A stretch of 41,271 nt of DNA. It comes from Gammaproteobacteria bacterium. Lineage in GTDB: Bacteria; Pseudomonadota; Gammaproteobacteria; Pseudomonadales; Pseudohongiellaceae. The stretch is from assembly GCA_003556835.1 (NCBI GenBank), contig PWQG01000210.1:1-41271 (forward strand). The letters are read 5' to 3'. Shown in pieces: positions 28,765 to 38,394 of this stretch. How positions within the stretch are numbered: position 1 is the first letter of the stretch; each line of letters begins with the position of its first letter. The notes below the pieces were generated by a model that was not told where the DNA came from, ran no database searches, and was given only the letters and a program-made list of their open reading frames with translations. The position numbers were made by a program, and so were the translations under genes.

Positions 28765-30171
28765 TTACAGAACAATCAGCAATCGCTGCCCCTCGCGGAC
28801 CACGCCCAGGGCAGTGACCTGTGCATCCTGTCTTGCAATCTCGTTGAATTCGCGGAGATTGCTGACCGGTTGCCGGTTGACCTCACGAATGATATCCCCG
28901 GGTCGCAGTCCGGCCGCAAAGGCACGACTCTGTCGGTTGATCTCTCTGACTTCGACACCGTCCTGCCCGGAGACATTCCCCAGACGGGCACCATGGAATT
29001 GATCGTCGTCCGCACGGCGCCCCGTGGCCGTCTCTTCGTCCTCCGTGGCAGCCACGTCCTGGTCGGCAGAACGCAGAATGGCCGTAACCTGGATTTCCTC
29101 GCCATCGCGATAAAGGGTCAACCTCACTTCCTCGTCCAGGCGCGTCAATCCCACTGCGTTGCGCAGATCACGTCCATTGGTCACCTCGCGACCGTCGATG
29201 GCCGTAACCACATCGGACACTTCGATACCGGCTTCATCGGCGGCACTGCCCGGGGCAACCTGAGTCACCAGTGCGCCGCGATTGGCACCCAACTGCAGGG
29301 TCTCCTCCATTCCGGGCGTGTAATCCCGGATCATGACCCCCAGCTGACCGCGCCGGACCACACCGTCACGCTCCAGGTGTTCGACCACGGTAGCCACCAT
29401 ATCCACCGGCACCGCGAAACCGACGCCGGCACTGGTTCCTGATCCGGAAATGATGGCCGTGTTGATGCCGACCAGACGGCCATCCAGGTCCACCAAGGCG
29501 CCGCCTGAGTTACCGACATTGATGGCAGCATCGGTCTGGATGAAGTCTTCATAGTTCTCGTTGTTGATACCACCGCGACCAAGCGCGCTGACGATACCCG
29601 ATGTCACGGTCTGCCCGATTCCGAAAGGATTGCCGATAGCGACCACATAATCACCGATCCGCAGGTCCCGGATCTCGGCAAACGACAGCTCGCTGAGCCG
29701 ATCCGCCTCGATTTTCAGCAAGGCGAGGTCGGTCTGGGAATCGCTGCCGATCAGCTCTGCCTCGAACTGCCGGCCATCCTGCAAGCCGACCGTGACCGAA
29801 TCGGCTTCCGCCACCACGTGATGGTTGGTGACGATATAGCCATTGGCTGCGTCGATGATGACGCCCGAACCGGCCGCTCGCGAGCGGCGCACAGGCGGTT
29901 CACGCTCCTCTTCAGGCTCTCCTTCGAAAAAGAAGCGGCGCAGATCCCGCTGATCGAAGAAGCGCATGGCATCCGGCATGCGTTGGGTTCTTGTCACCGC
30001 GATGTTGACCACCGCTGGCGTCGCCTGCTCCACCATGGGAGCCAGGGATGGCATGGCGCCCACTACCCGCTCACGCGATTGATCCGCGAGTGCGGTGCCG
30101 CTGAGCAACAGCAGCGCAGCAGCCAGCAGAACTGTCCATACTTGCCCGTGTCTACGGATTACTTCGCTCAT
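28765..30171 (-). CDS. DegP/DegQ (HtrA/MucD) family periplasmic serine protease with two PDZ domains
   Basis: Catalytic triad regions TNHHVVAEADS, DSQTDLALLKI, NVGNSGGALVDL; PDZ regions RGALVTQVAPGSAADEAGIEVSDVVTAIDGREV and SRAFAAGLRPGDIIREVNRQPV. Confidence 0.95.
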   Translation of the reverse strand: MSEVIRRHGQVWTVLLAAALLLLSGTALADQSRERVVGAMPSLAPMVEQATPAVVNIAVTRTQRMPDAMRFFDQRDLRRFFFEGEPEEEREPPVRRSRAAGSGVIIDAANGYIVTNHHVVAEADSVTVGLQDGRQFEAELIGSDSQTDLALLKIEADRLSELSFAEIRDLRIGDYVVAIGNPFGIGQTVTSGIVSALGRGGINNENYEDFIQTDAAINVGNSGGALVDLDGRLVGINTAIISGSGTSAGVGFAVPVDMVATVVEHLERDGVVRRGQLGVMIRDYTPGMEETLQLGANRGALVTQVAPGSAADEAGIEVSDVVTAIDGREVTNGRDLRNAVGLTRLDEEVRLTLYRDGEEIQVTAILRSADQDVAATEDEETATGRRADDDQFHGARLGNVSGQDGVEVREINRQSRAFAAGLRPGDIIREVNRQPVSNLREFNEIARQDAQVTALGVVREGQRLLIVL

Positions 30172-30432
30172 GGTTGATACACCTCCTGAAAACCGTACTA
30201 CTGATGCAGGGGTGCTTTAGACTCCCGCCTGCTTCGATGGGATCGAGATTAGGCCTGCCCGTCCGGAAAATCCTGAATCGAATGTGAAATTTTCATCCGG
30301 AAAACATGAAGAATGCTGCCTGAATCCCGGAACTCTCTGGAATTGCAACAATTCGTGATTCCGACCAGGAAAATGGAACCAAAGCTTGAAATCGGGCGTC
30401 TATCCCATATAAGCACAGTAAAGGCGAACAGA

Positions 30433-31488
30433 ATGGGTCGTGTGACGACAATGCTGGAACAGCAACATCAGACCGCTCCTGAGTGGGCTGCGGAACCGCT
30501 AGAAGAAGCGGCCCCCTTCGTTCTTGGTGGCTGGCTGGTACAGCCGCAGCGCAACCGACTGCAATGGCTGCAACCGGATCAGCAAGGAGACGAAACGGAG
30601 ACGGACATCAGGCTGGAACCGCGCCTGATGCATTTGCTGTGCCTGCTGGCCGGACAGGCAGGCGAGGTCCTGGATCGCGACTGCCTTATGCAGAAACTGT
30701 GGCCAAAGGTCATCGTCAATGAAAATTCGCTGACCCGGGCGGTGTCCGACCTGCGCCGGGAATTGAAACGCCACGATCCGGGTTTCAATGTCATTGAGAC
30801 CATCCCCAAGCGCGGTTATCGGCTGACCACCGCAATTGAGGATGTTCCTGAAAACCTCAACGCCATCCCCTGCGCTGGTCGGAATCGTCCCGGCTGGCTC
30901 AATGCGCAATACCGTCGTTACGCTACTGGCGCCCTGGCCGCACTCCTGCTTCTGGTGACAGGTCAATTGCTATGGTCGGATAACAATCCCCTCAGCCGGA
31001 CGGCATCCGACGAAAGCGGCCCGGCGGCCATCGTCCAGCGCCTGCAGGATGAATACAACGGTGCCGAGCAGTCCGATCCGACCCGATATGAGCTCACCAG
31101 TAAGCTGCGCTCCCTGCCGGTGACTCCGGAGCGGAACTTCACCGGTGAGGCCGTCAGTTCACCCGACGGGAGTCTGTTCGCCTACATCCAGCAGGATGAA
31201 CGGGAGTCGCGACTGATTCTGGCCAGCACACGCAGCCTGCAGGAACCGGTGATTCTGCTGGAAGCTGAAGGCCGCCTGGATCAATTGCAGTGGTCACCAG
31301 TGGGCAATGGCCTGCTCTTCGTCCATCAACCGCTGCCCCGGATGGCCACATTGCAGAGTTCGAGCACGCGCGCGGCGGGTCGACTCCTGTTTTTCGATCT
31401 GGACCAGTTCCGGCTGCGGACCCTGCTGGATGATGGCAACGGTTCACCGGTTGAAGATGGCGGCGACGGAACCTACAATCTGACCTGA
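30433..31488 (+). CDS. CadC/ToxR-like membrane-anchored winged-helix transcriptional regulator with short periplasmic region
   Basis: wHTH: RLEPRLMHLLCLLAGQAGEVLDRDCLMQKLWPKVIVNENSLTRAVSDLRRELKRHDPGFNVIETIPKRGYRLTTAIED; TM: YATGALAALLLLVTGQLLW; then about 165 aa with partial propeller-like repeats. Confidence 0.88.
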   Translation: MGRVTTMLEQQHQTAPEWAAEPLEEAAPFVLGGWLVQPQRNRLQWLQPDQQGDETETDIRLEPRLMHLLCLLAGQAGEVLDRDCLMQKLWPKVIVNENSLTRAVSDLRRELKRHDPGFNVIETIPKRGYRLTTAIEDVPENLNAIPCAGRNRPGWLNAQYRRYATGALAALLLLVTGQLLWSDNNPLSRTASDESGPAAIVQRLQDEYNGAEQSDPTRYELTSKLRSLPVTPERNFTGEAVSSPDGSLFAYIQQDERESRLILASTRSLQEPVILLEAEGRLDQLQWSPVGNGLLFVHQPLPRMATLQSSSTRAAGRLLFFDLDQFRLRTLLDDGNGSPVEDGGDGTYNLT

Positions 31489-32738
31489 GCCAGCGCCTCG
31501 ACCACCTGCAAGGCGCTTTTTACGCCATCCTCGTGGAAGCCCTTGCCCCACCAGGCACCGCAGAACCAGGTCCTCTGCACACCGTTGATATCCTCCCAGC
31601 GTTGCTGCGCGGCCGCGCCCTCGCGACTGAACACCGGATGGGCATAACGAAACTCCCGCAGAATGCACTCCGGTCGTATCGCGTCCCGATCGTTCAGGGT
31701 GACACAGAACTGTTCCGGCCCCGGCAGCCCCATCAGTCGATTCATGTCATAGGTGACTTTCGGCAGTCCGTCCCGCTCACGATCCATACGATAGTTCCAG
31801 CTGGCCCGGGCCCGCAGGTTGCGCGGTAATACCGCAGGATCTGTGTGCAGTATGACGTCATTTTCCTGGTAACGGATGGCGGACAGGAGGCGTCGCTCAA
31901 GTTCACTGGCATCCTCCAGCATGGTCAGCGCCTGATCACTGTGACAGGCCAGAATGACCTGGTCGAAACGCTCCAGCCCGGCTTCGGTTCGCAGATGCAC
32001 ATAGCCGTCATGGCGGCTTACACCCAGCACCGGAGTGGACAATCGGATGCGATCCCGGAAGCCCGCTGTAAGCGGCGCAATATAGGCATCGGAGCCGCCT
32101 TCGATGGTGCGCCACCTGGGCCGTTCGTTGACACTGAGCAGGCCATGCCGGTACAGGAACGGCAACATGAAATCCATGGGAAAGTCGTACATGTCCCGAA
32201 ACGGGGTCGACCAGATGGCCGAAGTCATCGGCACCAGGTAGTAATCACGGAACATGTCCCCCAGGTGGTGGCGCTTCACATACTCACGCAAGGTGGTTTC
32301 CGGCGCCACGGCCTCAGTCTCCACATCCCGTATCGCCTGTCGATTGAAGCGGAGAATATCCACAAGCATGCGCAGGAAAGCGGGGGAAAAAAGACGACGA
32401 CGCTGGGCAAACAGTCCGTTGTACAGGTCCAGGCGACCATCTTTGCCAGCATACTCGAGGCTACTGTCCTCGCAGCTGACGGCAAAACTCATATCAGAAG
32501 GGCGCGATACAACACCAAGCTCATCCATCATCCGGATGAATTCAGGGTAGGTCCAGTCATTGAAAACGATAAAGCCGGTGTCAACCCGATATTCACGGTC
32601 ATTGACCTCGACATCAACCGTGGCGGTGTGCCCACCCACGCGATCGGCGGCTTCAAAGACCGTGATATCGTGCTTTTCATGCAGATGCCAGGCAGCAGTG
32701 AGACCGGCGATGCCGGTCCCGACAATGGCAATTTTCAA
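31473..32738 (-). CDS. FAD-dependent amine oxidase-like protein (COG2907-type)
   Basis: MKIAIVGTGIAGLTAAWHLHEKHDITVFEAADRVGGHTATVDVEVNDREYRVDTGFIVFNDWTYPEFIRMMDELGV; WFCGAWWGKGFHEDGVKSALQVVEAL. Confidence 0.93.
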   Translation of the reverse strand: MKIAIVGTGIAGLTAAWHLHEKHDITVFEAADRVGGHTATVDVEVNDREYRVDTGFIVFNDWTYPEFIRMMDELGVVSRPSDMSFAVSCEDSSLEYAGKDGRLDLYNGLFAQRRRLFSPAFLRMLVDILRFNRQAIRDVETEAVAPETTLREYVKRHHLGDMFRDYYLVPMTSAIWSTPFRDMYDFPMDFMLPFLYRHGLLSVNERPRWRTIEGGSDAYIAPLTAGFRDRIRLSTPVLGVSRHDGYVHLRTEAGLERFDQVILACHSDQALTMLEDASELERRLLSAIRYQENDVILHTDPAVLPRNLRARASWNYRMDRERDGLPKVTYDMNRLMGLPGPEQFCVTLNDRDAIRPECILREFRYAHPVFSREGAAAQQRWEDINGVQRTWFCGAWWGKGFHEDGVKSALQVVEALAQVRL

Positions 32739-32764
32739 TGGCGCGGTCTCCCCTTCCCGTGTGC

Positions 32765-33985
32765 TCAGTCGCGATTGTACTTGGCGAGCTCCTTGCGAGC
32801 CACCACGCGCCGATGCACTTCGTCCGGACCATCCGCCAGCCGCAGCGTGCGCTGACTGGTCCAGAGCCCTGCCAGGGGGAAGTCCTGCGACACACCCGCG
32901 GCACCATGAATCTGTATGGCGCGATCAATCACCCGCAACGCCATATTGGGTACCGCGACCTTGATCTGGGAAATCGCGTCCCTGGCGGCCTTGTTGCCGA
33001 TCGTGTCCATCAGATAGGCCGTTTTCAGTACCAACAAACGGCACATCTCGATCTCGATGCGACTGTCCGCGATATGGTCGTAGTTGGCACCCAGTTCGGC
33101 AATCGGTTTGCCGAATGCTTCGCGGCTCAGGGAACGACGACACATCAGGTCCAGGGCTTTTTCGGCTGCCCCGATCGAGCGCATGCAATGATGGATGCGA
33201 CCCGGCCCCAGACGTCCCTGGGAAATTTCAAAACCACGTCCACGGCCCAGGATCATGTTGCTTTCCGGCACCCGCACATTGCTGAAACGGATGTGCATAT
33301 GCCCGTGTGGCGCATCATCATGACCAAATACACACATTGGTCGCAGCACTTCGACGCCGGGTGTGTCCATCGGCACCAGAATCTGGGACTGACGATTGTG
33401 CTTGGGCGCATCCGGATCAGTGACCACCATGACAATCATGATTTTGCAGCGCGCATCACCGGCTCCGGAAATGTAGAATTTCTCGCCGTTGATGACCCAT
33501 TCACCATTTTCCAGCACCGCACTGGTGGATATGTTGGTCGCATCGGAAGAAGCCACATCCGGTTCGGTCATGGCAAAGGCCGAACGGATCTTGCCGGCCA
33601 GCAACGGTTCGAGCCACTGCTTCTTCTGCTCCTCCGATCCATAACGCTCCAGCACTTCCATATTGCCCGTATCCGGCGCGCTGCAATTGAACGACTCCGA
33701 AGCGAGGCGACTGCGCCCCATGATCTCGGCCAGGTGCGCATACTCCAGGTTGCTGATACCGGCTCCGCCCTGACTCTTGGGCAGGAAAAAGTTCCACAGC
33801 CCCAGTTTTCTCGCCTTTTCCTTAAGACTTTCCAGGATCTCCTCCTGACGCGGTGTGTGAGACCACCGATCACCGACACTGACCTCCGCCAGGTATTCTT
33901 CTTCCACAGCCGCGACTTCGACTTCCACAAAGGTGCGGATCTTCTCGCGGATCTGTTGCATTTCCTCTGACAATCCCAGTTCCAT
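32765..33985 (-). CDS. Acyl-CoA dehydrogenase family protein
   Basis: [94 protein letters not shown]. Confidence 0.95.
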   Translation of the reverse strand: MELGLSEEMQQIREKIRTFVEVEVAAVEEEYLAEVSVGDRWSHTPRQEEILESLKEKARKLGLWNFFLPKSQGGAGISNLEYAHLAEIMGRSRLASESFNCSAPDTGNMEVLERYGSEEQKKQWLEPLLAGKIRSAFAMTEPDVASSDATNISTSAVLENGEWVINGEKFYISGAGDARCKIMIVMVVTDPDAPKHNRQSQILVPMDTPGVEVLRPMCVFGHDDAPHGHMHIRFSNVRVPESNMILGRGRGFEISQGRLGPGRIHHCMRSIGAAEKALDLMCRRSLSREAFGKPIAELGANYDHIADSRIEIEMCRLLVLKTAYLMDTIGNKAARDAISQIKVAVPNMALRVIDRAIQIHGAAGVSQDFPLAGLWTSQRTLRLADGPDEVHRRVVARKELAKYNRD

Positions 33986-34020
33986 CAGCTTTTCCTCATT
34001 TCATTGAATAGTCCCGGCTG

Positions 34021-34785
34021 TTAACCGGTGATCGTGCCGCCACCGTCGACCACGAGGGTCTGCCCGGTGGTGAAACTGCCCGAATCAGACGCCAGGTAGA
34101 TGGCAGCGCCCGCGATTTCGTCCGGTTCACCGATGCGGCGCAGCGGATACTTCGACACGGTACGCTTGTAGGTTTCCGGGTTTTCCCAGAGGGCACGCGC
34201 GAATTCGGTCTTGATCAGACCCGGCGCGATGCAATTGACCCGGATGTTCTTCGGCCCCCATTCCACCGCAAGGTTACGCGCAATCTGCATGTCAGCCGCC
34301 TTGGAGATCCCGTAGGCGCCGATGACATCCGTGCCCTTGAGCCCGGCAACGGAAGAGACAATGATGACCGATCCTCCACCTTTTTCCGCCATGCCGGGCA
34401 TTACCATCTGGCAGAGCCGATGGGCGCTGCCGATATTGGCATGCATGATCTTGTCGAAAGCCTCGTCCGGAATTTCCTGGGAGGAGCCGTAGTAGGGATT
34501 CAGCGCCGCGTTGATCACCAGGACATCGATTTCCCCCAGTGCTTCACGGGTCTTGTCCACCAAGTCCTGCAACTGCTCGCGATAGTTGATATTGCAGGCG
34601 ATGGGCACTGCCTTGCCGCCCTTGTCATTGATGCCATTTGCGACTTCGTCACAGGCATCCTGGTTGCGGCTGGATATCACCACGGCGGCACCCGCCTCGG
34701 CCATACGCTCGGCAATGGCCCTGCCGATACCCTTGGTGGAACCGGTAATCAGTGCCACTTTTCCGCTCAGATCGAAAAGACTCAC
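34021..34785 (-). CDS. SDR family oxidoreductase
   Basis: VALITGSTKGIGRAIAERMAEAGAAVVISSRN; YGISKAADMQIARNLAVEWGPKNIRVNCIAPGLIKTEFA. Confidence 0.95.
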   Translation of the reverse strand: MSLFDLSGKVALITGSTKGIGRAIAERMAEAGAAVVISSRNQDACDEVANGINDKGGKAVPIACNINYREQLQDLVDKTREALGEIDVLVINAALNPYYGSSQEIPDEAFDKIMHANIGSAHRLCQMVMPGMAEKGGGSVIIVSSVAGLKGTDVIGAYGISKAADMQIARNLAVEWGPKNIRVNCIAPGLIKTEFARALWENPETYKRTVSKYPLRRIGEPDEIAGAAIYLASDSGSFTTGQTLVVDGGGTITG

Positions 34786-34874
34786 GTGTCGTATCCTCCT
34801 GTACCTGGAAAATCGAATCCTTACGACCCGAAATTATAATTGTTATGAATGATTGCCGCCACCAATATAAGCAA

Positions 34875-35708
34875 TCATTGCTCCATCCACGGACGATGCC
34901 CCTTGCTAGCATGTGTACCACCGTCTACCGGTAGAATGGCAGCGTTCGTATAACTGCCGGCCCGCGATACCAGGTACAGCAGGGTGCCGGCAATCTCCTC
35001 CGGGTCGCCGATCCGCCCCAGCGGACAGTCGCTGCGGATATCCTCGCCATATTCACGGATCACATAGTCGGCCATTTTTGACTGGAAAAACCCCGGGGCC
35101 ATGGCGTTGACCGTGACATTGCGTGGTCCAAGCTCAACCGCCAGTGTGCGCGTGAGATGATGCAGGGCCGCTTTGCTGGCGGAGTAAGCAAAGGTCGGCA
35201 CACGTTGCACGATCGGCACCTGCAGGCCATCCATCGAACCGATATTGACCACCCGTGAAGGATCGCGGCCGCTCCCGGCAAGTTCCAGCAGCGGCAGCAC
35301 CTCACGCGTCAATGAGAACACGGCATTTACATTGGTGTTCATGACCTTGGCAAAGGCCTCGTCCGAGTAGTCCTCGATCGCAGCCCCCCAGTTGGCGCCC
35401 GCATTGTTGACCAGGATATCCAGACCACCACTTTCCCGTTTCTGGATGGTTTCGATCAATCGGGCCCGATCCTCTGGTACGGTCATGTCCGCAGCCACCG
35501 CAGCGCAGTCGCCATGCCGTTCCAGGTACGCCAGGGCCACATCACACTTTTCCTGCTTGCGCGAGGCGATGTAGACCCGCACCCCGGATTTGAGCAAGGT
35601 CTCCGCCATGATCAGACCCAGCCCGCTACTGCCACCCGTGACCAGCGCCTTCTTCCCCTTGACGGAAAACAGCCTGTCGATATTCACTCCAGCCTTGTCA
35701 GCAGCCAT
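34875..35708 (-). CDS. SDR family oxidoreductase
   Basis: KKALVTGGSSGLGLIMAETLLKSGVRVYIASRK; FAYSASKAALHHLTRTLAVELGPRNVTVNAMAPGFFQSKM. Confidence 0.95.
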   Translation of the reverse strand: MAADKAGVNIDRLFSVKGKKALVTGGSSGLGLIMAETLLKSGVRVYIASRKQEKCDVALAYLERHGDCAAVAADMTVPEDRARLIETIQKRESGGLDILVNNAGANWGAAIEDYSDEAFAKVMNTNVNAVFSLTREVLPLLELAGSGRDPSRVVNIGSMDGLQVPIVQRVPTFAYSASKAALHHLTRTLAVELGPRNVTVNAMAPGFFQSKMADYVIREYGEDIRSDCPLGRIGDPEEIAGTLLYLVSRAGSYTNAAILPVDGGTHASKGHRPWMEQ

Positions 35709-35711
35709 GAC

Positions 35712-36728
35712 TCACTCTTCCGCAATTTTCACCAGTTGTTTACCGAAGTTGCGCCCACGCAGGAGCCCACGAAACAGCTCCGGTGCGTTTTCCAACCCTT
35801 CACCAACACTTTCCCGATACTTGATGCGCCCCTCTTTCACCCAGGCTCCAAGCTGCTCGGTCGCTTCCTGCCAGCGGTCTGTCCATTCCGTGACCACAAA
35901 GAAACGGTGTTCCGGCACGTCATCCAGCGCCCGCAGAATATCGAAGGGGGTTTCCGCCTTGCTCATATCCTCGTCGTTGTACTTCGAGACGTAACCGCAG
36001 ACCGGAACCCGTGCTCCTTTGTTGAGCAGGGGGGCCACGGCCCGCGTGACTTCACCACCCACATTCTCGAAGTAGATGTCGATTCCGTCCGGGCATGCCT
36101 TTTTCAGCTTTTCACCAAGATCACCGGACTTGTAATCCAGGCAATCGTCGAAACCGAGCTCTTCCTTCACATACCGACACTTTTCTTCACCGCCAGCGAT
36201 ACCAACAACCCGCAAACCCTTTATTTTCGCGATCTGGCCGACCACGGAACCCACGGCACCCGATGCAGCGGCCACAACCAGGGTTTCCCCTGACTTCGGT
36301 TTACCCAATTCCAGCAGTCCGAAATAGGCAGTACGACCGGGCATGCCGACCACACCCAGATGCGCCGAAAGTGGACCATTGTCGGGATTCACCTTCATCA
36401 ATCGCGGGTCGTCACCCCGGGCCACGATCATGGTCTGCCACCCCAAATGGGCCGTCAGGTAATCCCCTTTCTGGAATCGCGGCGAGCGGGACTCGACCAC
36501 CACCCCGGCCGACTCACCCGACATGACATCACCGATCTGCAATGGCTCGACGTAGGACTTCATATCGTTCATACGGCCACGCATATAGGGATCCAGCGAC
36601 AACCAGAGCACCTTGATCAGCACCTGTCCGTCTTCCAGCTCAGGAACATCGACCTCTTCCAGCTGGAAACAGCTGTCATCGGGCTCACCTACCGGGCGCT
36701 GGGCCATCAGAATTCGTTGGTTCTTCAT
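35712..36728 (-). CDS. NADP-dependent MDR-family oxidoreductase (CurA/leukotriene B4 dehydrogenase-like)
   Basis: MKNQRILMAQRPVGEPDDSCFQLEEVDVPELEDGQVLIKVLWLSLDPYMRGRM; ETLVVAAASGAVGSVVGQIAKIKGLRVVGIAGGEEKCRYVKEELGFDDCLDYK. ATG at 36726-36728; the longer ORF start is rejected. Confidence 0.95.
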   Translation of the reverse strand: MKNQRILMAQRPVGEPDDSCFQLEEVDVPELEDGQVLIKVLWLSLDPYMRGRMNDMKSYVEPLQIGDVMSGESAGVVVESRSPRFQKGDYLTAHLGWQTMIVARGDDPRLMKVNPDNGPLSAHLGVVGMPGRTAYFGLLELGKPKSGETLVVAAASGAVGSVVGQIAKIKGLRVVGIAGGEEKCRYVKEELGFDDCLDYKSGDLGEKLKKACPDGIDIYFENVGGEVTRAVAPLLNKGARVPVCGYVSKYNDEDMSKAETPFDILRALDDVPEHRFFVVTEWTDRWQEATEQLGAWVKEGRIKYRESVGEGLENAPELFRGLLRGRNFGKQLVKIAEE

Positions 36729-36898
36729 CAATCTATCATCCTGTATCAGTTCAATTCCCGTGATATCGAGGCAAACCATACTAGCCCAGATCCGCGCCCG
36801 CTCACAATGCAGGAGCAGTTCCCCACGAGTCTCCGGTGGAGTATAGTGGAATTGATGCAACGGTCTGCTCAGACGACCTTCCATCGCGGAGAAATGCC

Positions 36899-38383
36899 AT
36901 GTATAGCCGAATGTGCTCATCTGCGGGACATGCGATCCCGCTCCAGTCGGGCCGCCATCACAGGCTCTGGCTTCTGCTGTTATCAACGGCGCTTTGTACT
37001 TTGCTTGCTATCAGCCCAACATCGGCAGACGAGCCGGAGCCCGAGCCCGAAACCATACTCGACCTGCTCGACCGCACGGAGCAGAACCTGGCAGAACTGC
37101 AACAGGAACTGGGCAACTTTGACCTGGGCACCCTGAGCGCACTGGCCGACCTCACCGAGTTGTACCTCGATACCGGCAACCTCGCGCGAGCAGAGTCCAC
37201 CCTGTCCAATCGACTGGAAATCCTGCGCATGAACCTGGGCTTGCACAGCGCCGAGCAGATCCCCGTTCTCGAGGCCCAGATGCGTCTGCGCGCAGCCCGC
37301 TCAGACCTGGAAGCAGTGGCGGACAGCATTGCCCACCTGGCCTGGTTATACCAGCGCAATGAGGACATGGATGGCGGCACACGATTACAGGGGCTGGAAG
37401 AACTGCAAAGCTGGACACTGGCTTTGCTGGGCCTGGACTCCCGGGATCGGGAGGCCACCCACATTCTGCAATACAGGGAATTGGCGGAAAGGCTTGGGGA
37501 CACGGTCGAGGACGTCTTTACCGAGGACGACCCGCAATACCTGGCCTATCGATATCGCGCGGGAAAAGCCGATGCATTGCTGGCGTTGAGCATCATACAC
37601 AACCCTCTCACCGGACAGGAGCTGATCAGCCGAATGGAAGGCCTGCATGGCTCGGCCCGCCCACCTGGGGGCACCATACGCTCCGTGGCCGACCTCGAGG
37701 CCGCGTACGGACCGCGCGTCAACACCGTCTGGGAGCGCTCCTTCCGCAACCACATGCTGCGTCATTTCCAGAAGCTGGAAGACCTGCGTGACCTGGCCAC
37801 GGAGCGCGAAGATCAGGAATCCGCGGCCATGCTGGAGTTGTATCTCGGCGATTCCGTGCTATTGCGCCAGCAAATGGAACTGCGCCCGGGTACCGCTGCA
37901 GGTCCGAGCCGCGGACGCGCCTCCACCGGATCGGCCAGTCGTTATTATGCGCGCGCATGGGAGCAGCTGCTGGCCATCGGCCATGACGAAGCTGAATTGG
38001 AGGATCGTTTGGCCTGCCCGGCCCTGCTACCGGTAAATGAACTGTATACGCGCCTGGATGAGCACCCATCCTGCAGCCTGGACGGCGACACAATCACACT
38101 TCCGACCGCCCGCCTGCTGCAATCCGGCATTCCGGAATTGCACAGCCGCACAGGACAGTTGTGGGCTACCGAAGATGAGGAGCGCGCTACTGCATTACTG
38201 CAGTTCCGCGTATTGCGCAATGGACAGGTCAGCGCGCCGCAGATACTCAGTGCCAACCCCGACACCACGGGTAATCGTGCAAGACTTCTGCGAGAAATCC
38301 GCGCCCTGCAATTCCGGCCCGCACTGGAGGACGGAAGCCCCGTGGTGGCGGAATCGGTGACCATGTCACTGACACATCACTAA
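36899..38383 (+). CDS. Secreted TPR-like protein with TonB C-terminal-like domain
   Basis: Signal-like HHRLWLLLLSTALCTLLAISPTSADEPEPEPET; helical repeats; C-terminal ALLQFRVLRNGQVSAPQILSANPDTTGNRARLLREIRALQFRPALEDGSPVVAESVTMSL resembles TonB_C. Confidence 0.72.
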   Translation: MYSRMCSSAGHAIPLQSGRHHRLWLLLLSTALCTLLAISPTSADEPEPEPETILDLLDRTEQNLAELQQELGNFDLGTLSALADLTELYLDTGNLARAESTLSNRLEILRMNLGLHSAEQIPVLEAQMRLRAARSDLEAVADSIAHLAWLYQRNEDMDGGTRLQGLEELQSWTLALLGLDSRDREATHILQYRELAERLGDTVEDVFTEDDPQYLAYRYRAGKADALLALSIIHNPLTGQELISRMEGLHGSARPPGGTIRSVADLEAAYGPRVNTVWERSFRNHMLRHFQKLEDLRDLATEREDQESAAMLELYLGDSVLLRQQMELRPGTAAGPSRGRASTGSASRYYARAWEQLLAIGHDEAELEDRLACPALLPVNELYTRLDEHPSCSLDGDTITLPTARLLQSGIPELHSRTGQLWATEDEERATALLQFRVLRNGQVSAPQILSANPDTTGNRARLLREIRALQFRPALEDGSPVVAESVTMSLTHH

Positions 38384-38394
38384 GAATTTCCAGG

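Noticed and set aside
31845-32855. 336-aa plus-strand ORF across the FAD oxidoreductase gene
   Set aside because: Antisense to an unambiguous Rossmann/FAD protein; no SD or family motif.
32738-33970. 410-aa plus-strand ORF antisense to the acyl-CoA dehydrogenase
   Set aside because: His/Gln/Arg-rich composition, no recognisable domain, and lies entirely opposite a clear ACAD gene; a GC-driven shadow ORF.
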